64,000 nt of DNA from Romboutsia lituseburensis (lineage in GTDB: Bacteria; Bacillota; Clostridia; Peptostreptococcales; Peptostreptococcaceae): assembly GCF_024723825.1 (NCBI RefSeq), contig NZ_JANQBQ010000001.1, positions 2,418,001 to 2,482,000 on the forward strand, read 5' to 3'. Both the position numbers and the translations under genes were made by a program. The notes under the pieces are model-generated. The model was not told the DNA's origin, ran no database searches, and saw only the letters and a program-made list of their open reading frames with translations. Within the stretch, counting starts at the first letter, position 1; each line of letters begins with the position of its first letter. Positions 39,673 to 50,463 of this stretch are shown piece after piece.

Positions 39673-41046
39673 ATGGCGAAAATAAAAACAAAATACGTAT
39701 GTCAAGAATGTGGTTATGAAACATCAAAGTGGCTTGGTAAATGCCCTGAATGTACGAAATGGAATACTTTTGTAGAAGAAATAGAGCAAAAAGGCTTAAA
39801 AAAAGATATATTTATTATAGATAAATCTTCTTCAAAACCTGTAAGTATAAATTCTATACAAACTAGAGAAGAAGAACGCTTTTCAACATGTATAAATGAG
39901 CTAGATAGAGTGCTTGGAGGAGGCGTAGTAAAGGGATCCTTAGTTCTTGTAGGAGGGGATCCTGGGATAGGAAAATCAACATTATTAATACAGGTATCTA
40001 GTAATGTTGCAAATTCAGGAAAAAGGGTACTTTATATATCGGGAGAAGAATCTGAATCACAAATAAAAATGAGGGCTCAAAGATTAGGAATTAATTCCGA
40101 TAATTTATATATATTTGCAGAAAATAATTTAAGTATTATAGAATCCCAATTAGAAAGCATAGATCCACAATTAATAATATTAGATTCTATTCAAACTGTA
40201 TATAGTCCTGAAATATCATCAGCACCAGGTACTGTAAGTCAAATTAAAGAAGGAACTTCGAAATTTATGAAAATTTCGAAAAAAATGGGTATATCAACCT
40301 TTGTAGTTGGACATGTAACAAAAGAGGGTTCTTTAGCTGGACCTAAGCTTCTAGAGCATATGGTTGATACAGTGTTATATTTTGAAGGAGAGAGATATAA
40401 TACCTATAGATTAGTTAGAGCTGTAAAAAATAGATTTGGGTCAACTAATGAATTAGGCGTATTTGAAATGAGGGATTTAGGATTAGTGGAGCTTGAGAAT
40501 CCATCAAAAATACTAATATCAGAAAAGCCAAAAGATGTAGCAGGATCAGTAATTATATCGACAGTAGAAGGAACTAGACCAATGCTTCTAGAATTACAAG
40601 CTTTAGTATCTCCTACAAGTTTTGGTATTCCAAAGAGAACTGCAACAGGTGTAGATTATAATAGAGTATCCATGCTATTAGCGGTACTTGAAAAACGAGT
40701 TGGTCTTCAGATACAAAACCAAGATGTATATTTAAATATAGTAGGTGGAATAAAAATTAATGAACCTTCTATAGATTTAGGTATAATCATAGCCGTGGCT
40801 TCAAGTTTTAGAAATATAAACGTAGATGAAAAGATAGTAGTTACAGGCGAAGTTGGTTTAACTGGTGAAGTTAGAGCTGTAAGTTATATAGAAAAAAGAA
40901 TAGCAGAGTGCAAAAAATTAGGCTTCACGAAAATGATAATACCGAGAAGCAATTATGAAGTAGTAAAAGATGTAAAAGGAATAGAAATATGGCCAGTTGA
41001 TAACTTAAGACAAGCTATAAATATAGTACTAGGGGGTAATAAATAA
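39673..41046 (+). CDS. radA: DNA repair protein RadA
   Basis: RecA-like ATPase/helicase that promotes branch migration in recombinational repair. N-terminal zinc finger (Cys10, 13, 24, 27), Walker A GGDPGIGKST (near residue 95), the RadA signature KNRFGS (near 252) and a C-terminal Lon-protease-like domain (GGIKINEPSIDLGIIIAVASS). ATG at 39673 is chosen over an upstream in-frame GTG at 39628: AGGTGAT precedes it with proper spacing, and MAKIKTKYVCQECG is the usual family start, giving 457 residues. disA starts two bases after the stop, a known radA-disA pairing. Confidence 0.96.
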   Translation: MAKIKTKYVCQECGYETSKWLGKCPECTKWNTFVEEIEQKGLKKDIFIIDKSSSKPVSINSIQTREEERFSTCINELDRVLGGGVVKGSLVLVGGDPGIGKSTLLIQVSSNVANSGKRVLYISGEESESQIKMRAQRLGINSDNLYIFAENNLSIIESQLESIDPQLIILDSIQTVYSPEISSAPGTVSQIKEGTSKFMKISKKMGISTFVVGHVTKEGSLAGPKLLEHMVDTVLYFEGERYNTYRLVRAVKNRFGSTNELGVFEMRDLGLVELENPSKILISEKPKDVAGSVIISTVEGTRPMLLELQALVSPTSFGIPKRTATGVDYNRVSMLLAVLEKRVGLQIQNQDVYLNIVGGIKINEPSIDLGIIIAVASSFRNINVDEKIVVTGEVGLTGEVRAVSYIEKRIAECKKLGFTKMIIPRSNYEVVKDVKGIEIWPVDNLRQAINIVLGGNK

Positions 41047-41048
41047 TA

Positions 41049-42119
41049 ATGGAAGATATCTTAAATAACAAAAATGTTTTACATGCATTAAAGATGATAT
41101 CTCCTGGAAGTCCATTAAGGCAAGGTTTAGAAAATGTACTAAAGGCTAAAACTGGTGGACTAATAGTTATTGCAAATAGTGAAGAAATAATGAAGGTAGT
41201 TGATGGAGGATTCAGTATAGATGCAGAGTATTCACCAGCATTTCTATATGAATTGGCAAAAATGGATGGAGCAATAGTAATAAGTGGAGATGTTAAAAGA
41301 ATCCTATTTGCAAATGCACAACTTATACCTGATTATTCTATACCTACTACAGAGACAGGGACAAGACATAGGACTGCTGAAAGAGTAGCAAAGCAAACAG
41401 GAGCTATTGTAATAGCTATTTCTCAAAGGAGAAATATAATAACTGTATATAGAGGGGATCAGAAGTATGTTTTAGAAGAAATATCTAAAATATTTACAAA
41501 AGCTAATCAAGCTCTACAAACGTTAGAAAAATATAAATCGGTCTTAGACCAAGCAGTAATAAACTTAAATGCTTTAGAATTTAATGATTTAGTAACTATT
41601 TATGATGTTGCAATTGTACTTCAAAAAATGGAACTAGTAATGAGAATTACAAATATAATTGAAAAGTATATAATAGAGTTAGGAAAAGAAGGTACGTTAG
41701 TAAGAATGCAGTTAGAAGAATTGATGGGAACTACGAAAGTGGACCAGAGGTTAATTTTTAAAGATTATAGTAGACAGGATATGGATATTCAAGACTTCAA
41801 AAGAAAGATAAAGAGCTTATCATCAGAAGAGTTAATAGATTTAGTTAATATGGCTAAATTATTAGGATACAGCGGATTTTCGGAAAATATGGATATGGCT
41901 ATAAGACCTAGAGGGTATAGGATTCTTAATAAAATACATAGGTTGCCATCAACTATTATAGAAAATTTAGTTAATTATTTTGATAGCTTCCAAGAAATAT
42001 TAGATGCATCAATTGAAGATTTAGATGATGTTGAAGGTATAGGTGAAATTAGAGCAACATATATTAGAAATGGACTTATAAAAATGAAACAATTGGTATT
42101 ATTAGATAGACACATATAA
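41049..42119 (+). CDS. disA: DNA integrity scanning diadenylate cyclase DisA
   Basis: Makes cyclic di-AMP from two ATP and scans DNA for recombination intermediates, linking DNA damage to growth or sporulation control. The catalytic DGA motif is near residues 75-77 and GTRHRTAERVA near 104-114, both intact. A helical linker follows, then a C-terminal helix-hairpin-helix DNA-binding domain (IEDLDDVEGIGEIRATYIRNG). 356 residues, normal for the family. Translationally coupled to radA (two-base gap, ribosome binding site GGGGG inside the radA end). Confidence 0.97.
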   Translation: MEDILNNKNVLHALKMISPGSPLRQGLENVLKAKTGGLIVIANSEEIMKVVDGGFSIDAEYSPAFLYELAKMDGAIVISGDVKRILFANAQLIPDYSIPTTETGTRHRTAERVAKQTGAIVIAISQRRNIITVYRGDQKYVLEEISKIFTKANQALQTLEKYKSVLDQAVINLNALEFNDLVTIYDVAIVLQKMELVMRITNIIEKYIIELGKEGTLVRMQLEELMGTTKVDQRLIFKDYSRQDMDIQDFKRKIKSLSSEELIDLVNMAKLLGYSGFSENMDMAIRPRGYRILNKIHRLPSTIIENLVNYFDSFQEILDASIEDLDDVEGIGEIRATYIRNGLIKMKQLVLLDRHI

Positions 42120-42205
42120 CATGTTTTACTACTTTGTTCTTGAATATTTTGGGTATTATGGATTATAATAAAAAAATATTAAGTATATAGCCAGGGGGTG
42201 AAGAA

Positions 42206-43285
42206 TTGATTCAAAAAATAACAAGATTTGTAATTGGAATACTGGGGTTTACACTGGGTGTAACTACATATTCTACATTAATGAAAGAATTTACGATGCT
42301 TAAGTTTGGAGCAGATGCATATGGATTAATAGCATCTGTATCAGTAGGGATAGTAATAGGGCTTATATTCTATGCAATAGAGCCATGGGTTATAAATAAA
42401 TGTAAAGATTTGGCGAAAATTATGGATAAAGAGATATCTAAATATCCTCAAACAGATATATTATTAGGATCTATAGGTCTTATAGTTGGTTTTGTTATAG
42501 CATACTTAGTAAGTGGGCTAATAAGTTCAGTGCCAATAATAGGCGGTTTCTTATCATTCCTAACATATGGGTTTATGGGTTATTTAGGTATTAGAGTAGC
42601 TCTTAAGAGTAAAGATGATTTATTCAATTTAAATAAATTAGGAAAGTTAGCAACTCTAAAAGACAAAGGAACTAAAAAAGAAATTAAAAGTATACCACCT
42701 AAAGTACTAGATACTAGTGTAATTATAGATGGTAGAATAGCAGATATATGCAAAACAGGTTTTATAGAGGGAAAACTTGTTATACCTGAGTTTGTATTAG
42801 ATGAATTAAGACATATAGCAGATTCTTCAGATGATTTAAAAAGAGTTAGAGGAAGAAGAGGGCTAGATATATTAAACATAATAAAAGAAGAATTACAAAT
42901 AGAAGTTGAAATAACTAAGGCTGATTTTAATGATATAGCTGAAGTTGATATGAAGCTTTTAAAATTAGCTAAAGTATTAAATGGTAAGGTAGTTACTAAT
43001 GATTACAACCTTAATAAAGTAGCTCAAGTTCAAGGTGTTGAAGTTTTAAATATCAATGAACTAGCTAATGCTGTTAAACCTGTTGCAATACCAGGGGAGG
43101 AAATGGTAGTGCAAGTAGTTAAAGAAGGTAAAGAGCATAGTCAAGGTATCGCATATTTAGATGACGGTACTATGATAGTAGTAGATGGAGGAAGAAAACA
43201 TATGGGTGAAACTATTAGAGTATTAGTTACATCTGTATTACAAACTCCAGCAGGTAGAATGATATTTGGTAAACCAAAAAATTAA
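42206..43285 (+). CDS. membrane-anchored PIN/TRAM domain protein (YacL-like)
   Basis: Four predicted membrane helices (residues about 5-25, 38-60, 88-110, 113-130) are followed by a cytoplasmic PIN nuclease domain and a TRAM RNA-binding domain at the end. The PIN domain starts LDTSVIIDGRIADI and has VTNDYNLNKVA as its acidic site; the TRAM domain includes VVDGGRKHMGETIRVLVTSV. This is the architecture of Bacillus YacL, found downstream of disA in many Firmicutes. The substrate is unknown; acidic PIN residues suggest an active nuclease. The start is TTG at 42206, five bases after GGGGGTG. Confidence 0.9.
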   Translation: MIQKITRFVIGILGFTLGVTTYSTLMKEFTMLKFGADAYGLIASVSVGIVIGLIFYAIEPWVINKCKDLAKIMDKEISKYPQTDILLGSIGLIVGFVIAYLVSGLISSVPIIGGFLSFLTYGFMGYLGIRVALKSKDDLFNLNKLGKLATLKDKGTKKEIKSIPPKVLDTSVIIDGRIADICKTGFIEGKLVIPEFVLDELRHIADSSDDLKRVRGRRGLDILNIIKEELQIEVEITKADFNDIAEVDMKLLKLAKVLNGKVVTNDYNLNKVAQVQGVEVLNINELANAVKPVAIPGEEMVVQVVKEGKEHSQGIAYLDDGTMIVVDGGRKHMGETIRVLVTSVLQTPAGRMIFGKPKN

Positions 43286-43290
43286 TAGAT

Positions 43291-43320
43291 AAAAGCCTTC
43301 ACATTTGTGAAGGCTTTTTT
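43291..43320 (+). terminator. terminator after yacL-like gene
   Basis: AAAAGCCTTCAC / GTGAAGGCTTTT perfect stem with short loop and T6. Confidence 0.93.
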
Positions 43321-43473
43321 AGTATTATAAATTTAATGTAGGTGAATATAAAGCATATAAGTATTATTAATATAATAAACACAAAAATCAATTAAATATA
43401 TATACAATAATTTATTAATATGATTTAATTTGAATATGGAATAGTATACATTTAATATATAAGAGGTGAGTAT

Positions 43474-44160
43474 ATGAATGGAGTTATAATAGTAGCTGCT
43501 GGTACAGGCAGTAGAATGAAAATGGGAATAAATAAGCAATTTATAAAGCTTGAAGAGAAAGAAATAATAGCTTATACAATAGAACAATTTAGAAACAATA
43601 AAAATATAGATGATATAGTAGTTGTAATTAAAGAAGAAGAAAAAGAATTTTTTGATATAGAAATAATACAGAAATATAAATTTGATAAAATTAAAATTGC
43701 ATTTGGAGGAAGAGAAAGACAAGACTCTGTTTACAATGGATTAAAATTACTAGATGAAAAATGTAGTGTAGTACTAATACATGATGGAGCAAGACCATTT
43801 GTATCTAATGAGATAATAGACAAATCTATAGACGAAGCTAAAGAGTATAAAGCTGTAGTTGTAGGTGTTCCAGTAAAAGACACTATAAAAATAGTTGATA
43901 ATGAAAATAATATATCTCAAACACCGGATAGAAATACATTATGGGCTGTTCAAACGCCACAAACATTTGATTATAGTATATTATTAAAGTCATATGAGGA
44001 TGCATTTAAAGAAGAGTTCTATGGAACTGATGATGCTATGTTAGTTGAACGCATAGGCTATAAAGTAAAAATGATAGAAGGGTCATATAATAATATTAAG
44101 ATAACAACACAAGAAGATTTAAATATAGGAACGCAAATTTTAAAAATACAAAATAGGTAG
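43474..44160 (+). CDS. ispD: 2-C-methyl-D-erythritol 4-phosphate cytidylyltransferase
   Basis: Third enzyme of the MEP isoprenoid pathway: MEP + CTP to CDP-methylerythritol. The CTP-binding glycine loop is [16 protein letters not shown] (residues 7-22), with [10 protein letters not shown] near 105 and [10 protein letters not shown] near 188. Length is 228 residues as expected. The start follows AGAGGTGAG. ispF, acting two steps later, begins 10 bases after the stop, so the two are co-expressed. Confidence 0.96.
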   Translation: MNGVIIVAAGTGSRMKMGINKQFIKLEEKEIIAYTIEQFRNNKNIDDIVVVIKEEEKEFFDIEIIQKYKFDKIKIAFGGRERQDSVYNGLKLLDEKCSVVLIHDGARPFVSNEIIDKSIDEAKEYKAVVVGVPVKDTIKIVDNENNISQTPDRNTLWAVQTPQTFDYSILLKSYEDAFKEEFYGTDDAMLVERIGYKVKMIEGSYNNIKITTQEDLNIGTQILKIQNR

Positions 44161-44170
44161 GAGAATAAAT

Positions 44171-44650
44171 ATGAGAGTAGGATTAGGATATGACGTACAT
44201 AAATTAGTAGAAGGTAGAAAACTAATAATAGGGGGTGTAGATGTTCCACATGAAACGGGATTATTAGGACATTCGGATGCAGATGTTTTAGTACATGCAG
44301 TTATGGACTCTATACTAGGAGCTTTAGCATTAGGAGATATTGGTAAGCACTTCCCAGATACAGATGAAAGATATAAAGGTGCAGATAGTATAAAATTATT
44401 AGAATTTGTTTATAATTTAATAAGAGAAAAAGGATATGTAATAGGAAATATAGATTGTACAATAATAGCACAAAGCCCTAAAATGGCACCACATATAGTA
44501 AATATGAGAACTAATATTGCGAGAGCTTTAAATACTGATATTGAAAATATAAATGTAAAAGCTACTACAGAAGAAGGACTAGGTTTTACAGGTACTAAGC
44601 AAGGTATAGCATCACAAAGTATTTGTTTATTAGTTAAAGTTGACAATTAA
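44171..44650 (+). CDS. ispF: 2-C-methyl-D-erythritol 2,4-cyclodiphosphate synthase
   Basis: Trimeric MEP-pathway enzyme that cyclises CDP-ME 2-phosphate with release of CMP. Zinc ligands appear as GYDVHKL (Asp8, His10) and [13 protein letters not shown]. The C-terminal [15 protein letters not shown] signature, slightly varied here ([16 protein letters not shown]), is present. 159 residues, standard. ispE, acting between IspD and IspF, is not in the window. Confidence 0.96.
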   Translation: MRVGLGYDVHKLVEGRKLIIGGVDVPHETGLLGHSDADVLVHAVMDSILGALALGDIGKHFPDTDERYKGADSIKLLEFVYNLIREKGYVIGNIDCTIIAQSPKMAPHIVNMRTNIARALNTDIENINVKATTEEGLGFTGTKQGIASQSICLLVKVDN

Positions 44651-44754
44651 TATTAAATAATATATTATTATGGAATAAGAATATGAATAGCGAAAATCAG
44701 TAAACTTATTTGTTAAAATGTATATATTAAAATAAATAAAACTTAAAGCTATAA

Positions 44755-44978
44755 TGGAGAAATAGTAAAAGATTATATCTTTACAGAGAGGGAACGATAG
44801 GTGGAAGTTTCTAAGAAAAAGTCTTTGAACCAGTCTTCTAGCATAAAAGCGTTAAAAAGCTTTTACGGTGAGGACCGTTATATCCTATAAAGAGAGCCTT
44901 AGGCTAATTAGAGTGGTACCGCGGAAATTCAACCTTTCGTCTCTATACAATTTGTATAGAGACGAAAGGTTTTTTTTA
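44755..44978 (+). promoter_or_regulatory. proline-type T-box riboswitch with terminator
   Basis: Leader of proS. Specifier region GAA-CCA-G with the Pro codon CCA at 44830-44832; T-box GAGTGGTACCGCGG ending at 44924; strong terminator 44931-44977 (AACCTTTCGTCTCTATACA paired with its complement, then T8). The cognate tRNA-Pro(TGG) is encoded twice in the array. The 5' limit is approximate. Confidence 0.9.
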
Positions 44979-45034
44979 TTTAGAAAGTAATGAATTTAAA
45001 GCAATTATAAATAAAATCTAGGAGGAAAATCATT

Positions 45035-46750
45035 ATGAAAATGTCAAAAATGTTAATGCCAACATTAAGAGAAGTTCCAGCTGATGCAGAAATAACAAGT
45101 CATCAGTTAATGCTAAGAGCAGGTATGATAAGAAAAATGGCATCAGGAGTATATAACCAACTGCCAATGGGAATAAGAGTTTTCAAAAAAATAGAAAATA
45201 TAATAAGAGAAGAATTAGAGAAAAAAGGTTGCCAAGAAATATTATGTTCTGGATTAATACCAGCAGAATTATGGAAAGAGTCTGGTAGATGGGATGTAAT
45301 GGGTGCAGAAATGATGAGATTAAAGGATAGAAATGAAAGAGATTTCTGTCTTGGGCCAACTCATGAAGAAGTATTTACAGATATAATAAGACAAGAAATA
45401 ACTTCTTATAAGCAACTTCCATTAAACTTATATCAAATACAAGTTAAGTATAGAGATGAAAGAAGACCAAGATTTGGAGTTATGAGAACTAAAACTTTCA
45501 CTATGAAAGATGCATATAGTTTTGACGTAGACCAAGAAGGATTAGATAAATCATACCAAGATATGTTTGAAGCATATACAAATATATTTGCAAGATGTGA
45601 TTTAGATAATAGTCCAGTTCAAGCAGATACAGGCGCAATAGGTGGTTCAGTGTCTGCTGAGTTTATGGTTAAATCGGAAGTTGGAGAAGATGAAATAGTA
45701 TTCTGTAGTAATTGTGATTATGCAGCTAATATGGAAAAAGCAGTAGCTCAATCATCAGAGGCATCAACAGAAGAAATGAAAGAATTAAAAGAAGTACACA
45801 CTCCAGGAGTGCACACTATAGAAGAATTAGAAAACTTCTTTAAGTTATCGGCAGATAAGTTTGCAAAGACTTTAGTATATGTTGCTGATGGAAAAACTGT
45901 AGCTGTTGTAGTAAGAGGAGATAGAGAAGTTAATGAAGTTAAAGTAGGAAATGCTATAGGTGGAGTAGTAGAATTTGAACTTGCAAATGAAGCAACTGTA
46001 GAGGCTGTAACAAGTGCAACAGTTGGATTTGCAGGACCTATTGATATAAAGGCAGACTATGTATTAATAGACAATGAAGTTGCTAATGCTAGAAACTTAG
46101 TTGTTGGAGCTAATAAGAGTGAATATCACATAGAAAATGCTAACTATGGAAGAGATTTCGAAGGTGCAGTTGGAGATTTCAGAAATGTTACTGAGTCTGA
46201 TAAGTGTACTAAGTGTGGAAGTCACTTCGAAATAGCTAGAGGAGTAGAAGTTGGTCATATATTTAAATTAGGAACTAAGTACTCAGAATCTATGGGTGCA
46301 AATTTCGTAGATAAAGATGGTAAGTCTAAGCCAATAGTAATGGGATGCTATGGAATAGGTGTAGAAAGAACAGCAGCAGCTGTTATAGAACAACATCATG
46401 ATGAAAATGGTATAATATGGCCATTATCAATAGCTCCATATCATTTAGTAGTTGTACCTGTAAATATAAAGAAAGCAGAACAAATGGAAGCTGCTGAAAA
46501 ATTATACGCACAGTTACAATCTATGGGTGTAGAAGTATTATTAGATGATAGAGATGAAAGAGCAGGGGTTAAATTCAAAGATAGTGAGTTAATCGGTATA
46601 CCAATGAGAATAACTGTAGGTAAAGATATAACTGAAGGTAAAGTTGAATTTAAATTAAGAGACCAATCAGATAAAGAATTAATATCTTTAGATGAAATAG
46701 AATCTAGAATTAAAGCTGAATTTGAAAAAAATAACGTAAAGTTAGGATAA
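45035..46750 (+). CDS. proS: prolyl-tRNA synthetase, bacterial type
   Basis: Class II synthetase for tRNA-Pro. At 571 residues it is the bacterial form with the editing (INS) domain inserted between motifs 2 and 3, about residues 225-395, which clears Ala-tRNA-Pro. Motif 1 is [18 protein letters not shown], motif 2 [23 protein letters not shown], and motif 3 [22 protein letters not shown]-terminal anticodon-binding domain follows. AGGAGG precedes the ATG by seven bases. It is controlled by the T-box leader directly upstream. Only this ProRS gene occurs in the window. Confidence 0.97.
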   Translation: MKMSKMLMPTLREVPADAEITSHQLMLRAGMIRKMASGVYNQLPMGIRVFKKIENIIREELEKKGCQEILCSGLIPAELWKESGRWDVMGAEMMRLKDRNERDFCLGPTHEEVFTDIIRQEITSYKQLPLNLYQIQVKYRDERRPRFGVMRTKTFTMKDAYSFDVDQEGLDKSYQDMFEAYTNIFARCDLDNSPVQADTGAIGGSVSAEFMVKSEVGEDEIVFCSNCDYAANMEKAVAQSSEASTEEMKELKEVHTPGVHTIEELENFFKLSADKFAKTLVYVADGKTVAVVVRGDREVNEVKVGNAIGGVVEFELANEATVEAVTSATVGFAGPIDIKADYVLIDNEVANARNLVVGANKSEYHIENANYGRDFEGAVGDFRNVTESDKCTKCGSHFEIARGVEVGHIFKLGTKYSESMGANFVDKDGKSKPIVMGCYGIGVERTAAAVIEQHHDENGIIWPLSIAPYHLVVVPVNIKKAEQMEAAEKLYAQLQSMGVEVLLDDRDERAGVKFKDSELIGIPMRITVGKDITEGKVEFKLRDQSDKELISLDEIESRIKAEFEKNNVKLG

Positions 46751-46760
46751 TATAAAATTT

Positions 46761-46828
46761 AAAATAGTATATATAATCCACTAACTTATTAACATTTTAA
46801 GTTTAAATGTGGATATGTATACTATTTT
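46761..46828 (+). other. long imperfect hairpin after proS
   Basis: About 20 base pairs (46761-46781 with 46809-46828) with one bulged A and one G-U, and a 27-base loop. It lacks a T tract on the right. It may be an mRNA 3'-end stabiliser or a weak terminator. Confidence 0.6.
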
Positions 46829-46978
46829 AATTATTTGAAAATTAAATTTATCCACATAAAAAATTAATAAATATATAAGCAAATCGATGTGTTTTTATAT
46901 CAATTGGATAAAATAACATTACAATATATATTTTATTTGATATTATAAATACGTATGATTAATATAGGAGGTAGCAAT

Positions 46979-48460
46979 ATGAGCGTAAGAGTAAGATTTG
47001 CTCCAAGTCCAACTGGATTTGTACATATAGGTAGTTTAAGAACAGCTTTATATAACTACTTATTTGCAAAAAAAATGGGTGGAGAGTACATATTAAGAGT
47101 TGAAGATACAGATCAAACAAGATTAGTAGAAGGTGCAATAGAAAACATGCTTACAGGTATGGCTTGGGGTGGAGTTAACCACACTGAAGGTGTTGTACTA
47201 GATGAAAATGGAAATATAACTCAAAAAGGAGAATATGGTCCATATATACAATCTGAAAGACTAGGAATATATAAAGAGTATATACAACAGTTATTAGATA
47301 ATGGACAAGCATACTACTGTTTCTGTACTAAAGAAAGATTAGATGAAGTAAGAGAAAAACAAAAAGAAGCAGGAGAAACTCCAAAATATGATGGTCACTG
47401 TAGAGACTTAACTCAAGAAGAAGTTGAAGCTAAAATAGCAGCTGGTGAGCCTCACGTTATAAGATTAAGATTACCAGAAAATCATGTTATAAAGTTTACT
47501 GATTTAGTTAGAGGAGAAACTGAATTTAATACTGATGATTTAGATGATCAAGTATTAATAAAAACTGATGGTTTCCCAACTTATCACTTTGCAGTTGTAG
47601 TTGACGATCACTTAATGAAAATAACACATGTTATAAGAGGAGAAGAATGGGTCTCTTCAACTCCAAAACACGTTTACTTATATGAAGCATTTGGATGGGA
47701 AGCTCCAACATTTGTGCATTTACCTAATATACTTAACAGTGAAAAGAAAAAATTAAGTAAAAGACATGGGGATGTTGCAGTAGAAGACTTCAAGAAAAAA
47801 GGATACTTACCAGAAGGATTAATAAACTACGTTGCGTTAGTTGGATGGTCTCCAGAAGATAACCAAGAGATATTCTCTATGGAAGAATTAGAAAAAGCAT
47901 TCTCTGTAGAAAGAGTATCTAAGAGTGGTGGAGTATTTGACACTGAAAAATTAAATTGGGTTAACCAACATTATATAAAGGATGCTGATGATGCGTACTT
48001 AACAGATTTAGCAATACCTTTCTTAGTAGAGGCTGGATTTGTAACAGAAGAAGAAGCTACAACTAAGTATGATTTCTTAAAGGGAATGGTGTCTGTTCTT
48101 AAAGAAAAATTACAATATGTAAAAGAAATAACTGAACATGCTAATATATTCTTTGGAAATGAAGTTAAGTTAGAAACTGAAGAATGTAGAGAATTCTTAA
48201 ACTTAGAACATATACCTACATTAATAGATGCATTACAAACTAAAACTGAAAATGCTGAAGTTGTAGATGAAGCATTTGTTAAAGCTATGTTTAAAGAAAT
48301 ACAAAAAGAACATGGAATAAAAGGTAAAAATTTATTTATGGGTTCTAGAATAATATTAACAGGCCAAATGCATGGACCAGATTTACCAAAAACTATGGAA
48401 GTTTTAGGAAAAGAAAATTGTTTAGCTAGAATCTCATATGTAAAAAATAATATTTTATAA
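46979..48460 (+). CDS. gltX: glutamyl-tRNA synthetase
   Basis: Class I synthetase charging tRNA-Glu (and, in organisms using the GatCAB route, tRNA-Gln). HIGH-type motif [14 protein letters not shown] (residues 11-24) and KMSKS-type motif KKLSKRHG (near 260). ATG at 46979 follows AGGAGG (46966-46971) by seven bases; an in-frame ATG at 46955 lies upstream of that site and is rejected. The predicted protein is 493 residues. A separate tRNA-Gln gene exists, but no glutaminyl-tRNA synthetase is in the window. Terminated by a strong hairpin that overlaps the stop codon. Confidence 0.97.
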   Translation: MSVRVRFAPSPTGFVHIGSLRTALYNYLFAKKMGGEYILRVEDTDQTRLVEGAIENMLTGMAWGGVNHTEGVVLDENGNITQKGEYGPYIQSERLGIYKEYIQQLLDNGQAYYCFCTKERLDEVREKQKEAGETPKYDGHCRDLTQEEVEAKIAAGEPHVIRLRLPENHVIKFTDLVRGETEFNTDDLDDQVLIKTDGFPTYHFAVVVDDHLMKITHVIRGEEWVSSTPKHVYLYEAFGWEAPTFVHLPNILNSEKKKLSKRHGDVAVEDFKKKGYLPEGLINYVALVGWSPEDNQEIFSMEELEKAFSVERVSKSGGVFDTEKLNWVNQHYIKDADDAYLTDLAIPFLVEAGFVTEEEATTKYDFLKGMVSVLKEKLQYVKEITEHANIFFGNEVKLETEECREFLNLEHIPTLIDALQTKTENAEVVDEAFVKAMFKEIQKEHGIKGKNLFMGSRIILTGQMHGPDLPKTMEVLGKENCLARISYVKNNIL

Positions 48461-48497
48461 TTAAAAATCCACCAATTAGGTGGATTTTTAATTATAA
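48457..48497 (+). terminator. gltX terminator
   Basis: ATTAAAAATCCACC / GGTGGATTTTTAAT perfect stem with a five-base loop; it includes the gltX stop codon. Confidence 0.88.
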
Positions 48498-48771
48498 AAT
48501 ATTAAGTAAAAAAATAACATAATGAATCGAACTACTTTACTTAACTAAAATATTATTTTATTGAATATAAAAATAGAAGTGTGAAAAATGTTAAATTTTA
48601 GCATTAATTAATGAATAAAATTTTTATGTAGTTTTTTGATGAAAACATTTGAATAGCTAGGTGGAGGAATTTGAGTTAATAAATGTAATATATTAAAACG
48701 TCATAAAATATTGTTTATAAAATTTTTTGTTAAATATATATAGCGTTTTATTTTTTTATAGGGGGGTAATT

Positions 48772-48924
48772 ATGTATAGTAGTATGGATAAAATTAAAGA
48801 AGAATTAAAAGAACTTTGCAATGAATATATACATATACTAGAACAGTTAAAAGATGATGAAATAATAACTGAAGAGACTTACGACATTTGTAGTTCTAGT
48901 AAAGTTTCATTTTTAGAAGAATAA
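48772..48924 (+). CDS. small hypothetical protein, 50 residues
   Basis: ATG at 48772 follows GGGGGG by five bases; an upstream in-frame ATG at 48727 has no ribosome binding site. The protein is acidic and helical (KIKEELKELCNEYIHILEQL, then DDEIITEETYDIC) with two cysteines and no membrane segment. The pattern of a short helical hairpin ending in an acidic tail is common in small sporulation or regulatory proteins, but I do not recognise the family. It lies between gltX and cysS with no terminator of its own. Confidence 0.65.
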   Translation: MYSSMDKIKEELKELCNEYIHILEQLKDDEIITEETYDICSSSKVSFLEE

Positions 48925-49063
48925 TCCAATAATATTTTCAAAATATAAATTATTTAAAATTCTATAGGACATAATAGTAATACTATTAATTGTCAGGATT
49001 TTAAATTATAATAATACTATATAACATTTATGGGAAGATATAACAATCAGTGAGGTGATGAGT

Positions 49064-50461
49064 GTGAAACTATACAATACATTAACAAGAACGAAAGAAG
49101 AGTTTGTTCCAATAGAAGAAGGAAAGGTAAAAATGTATGTGTGTGGTCCTACGGTATATAACTATATACATATAGGAAACGCTAGACCATTTATAATATT
49201 TGATACTTTAAGAAGATATTTAGAATATAGAGGTTTTGATGTAACATACGTACAAAACTTTACAGATGTAGATGACAAGATAATTAAAAGAGGTCATGAG
49301 GAACAAATATCTCCAGAAGAAGTTGCTAACAAATATATAAATGAGTATTTTGTAGATGCAGATGGGCTAGGGATAAAAAGAGCGAATGTTCACCCTAGGG
49401 TAACAGATAATATAGAACAAATCATAGCATTTGTTAAGGAATTAGAGGATAAGGGATATGCATATGAAGTAAACGGAGATGTATATTTTGATACTAAAAA
49501 GTTTGAAGGATACGGAAAACTTTCTAAACAAAATCAAGATGATTTAGAAGCTGGAGCAAGAATAGAAGTTAATAGCCAAAAGAGACATCCTATGGATTTT
49601 GTTCTTTGGAAGTCTAAAAAAGAAGGAGAACCAGGTTGGGATAGTCCTTGGGGAGAAGGAAGACCAGGATGGCATATAGAATGTTCAGTAATGTCTAATA
49701 GATACTTAGGTGAAACTATAGATATACATGCAGGTGGTCAAGACTTAGCATTCCCACATCATGAAAATGAAATAGCACAAAGTGAAGCAAGAAGTGGTAA
49801 AGTATTCTCTAATTATTGGGTACACAATGGGTATATCAATATAAATAATGAAAAGATGAGTAAATCAAAAGGTAATTTCTTTACAGTAAGAGATATATCT
49901 GAAAAATATGATTTAGAAATAGTTAGATTCTTTATGTTATCAGCTCATTATAGAAACCCAGTTAACTTTAGTGATGAAATGTTATCTCAAGCTAAAGCAG
50001 GACTTGAAAGACTATATAATGCTAAGGAAAAATTAGAATTTACATTAAGTAATTTATCAGAATCAGCAATGACATCACAAGAGCAATCATTAGTGGCAGA
50101 GTTAGATGCATACAGAGCTAAATTTATAAATGCTATGGAAGATGATTTAAATACTGCTGATGCAGTAAGTGTAATATTTGAATTATCTAAGTTTATAAAC
50201 TCAAATGTTAATGAAAAATCATCATTAGAGTTTGCTAAAAAGTGCTTAAATGAATTTAATGAATTAACTAGTGTATTAAACGTAGTTAATAAAACAAATG
50301 ATGATATGGTAGATGAAGAAATAGAAAATTTAATTCAACAAAGAGTTGATGCTAAGAAAAATAAAGACTTCCAACTAGCAGATGATATAAGACAACAACT
50401 ATTAGATAAAGGTATAATCTTAGAAGATACAAGACAAGGTACTAAGTGGAAAAGAGCATAA
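49064..50461 (+). CDS. cysS: cysteinyl-tRNA synthetase
   Basis: Class I synthetase. HIGH-type motif YNYIHIGNARPF (near residue 29), KMSKSKGNFF (near 265), and the zinc-site region with ECSVM and HHENE typical of the family. GTG at 49064 is chosen as start: GAGGTGAT (49052-49059) sits at proper distance and gives MKLYNTLTRTKEEF, the usual family start. In-frame GTG at 49055 and ATG at 49058 overlap the ribosome binding site. 465 residues. mrnC starts two bases after the stop, a conserved pairing in Firmicutes. Confidence 0.96.
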   Translation: MKLYNTLTRTKEEFVPIEEGKVKMYVCGPTVYNYIHIGNARPFIIFDTLRRYLEYRGFDVTYVQNFTDVDDKIIKRGHEEQISPEEVANKYINEYFVDADGLGIKRANVHPRVTDNIEQIIAFVKELEDKGYAYEVNGDVYFDTKKFEGYGKLSKQNQDDLEAGARIEVNSQKRHPMDFVLWKSKKEGEPGWDSPWGEGRPGWHIECSVMSNRYLGETIDIHAGGQDLAFPHHENEIAQSEARSGKVFSNYWVHNGYININNEKMSKSKGNFFTVRDISEKYDLEIVRFFMLSAHYRNPVNFSDEMLSQAKAGLERLYNAKEKLEFTLSNLSESAMTSQEQSLVAELDAYRAKFINAMEDDLNTADAVSVIFELSKFINSNVNEKSSLEFAKKCLNEFNELTSVLNVVNKTNDDMVDEEIENLIQQRVDAKKNKDFQLADDIRQQLLDKGIILEDTRQGTKWKRA

Positions 50462-50463
50462 TT

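Noticed and set aside
43333-43722. 129-residue minus-strand frame, Tyr/Phe/Ile-rich
   Set aside because: Antisense to ispD and its AT-rich upstream region; low-complexity composition typical of chance.
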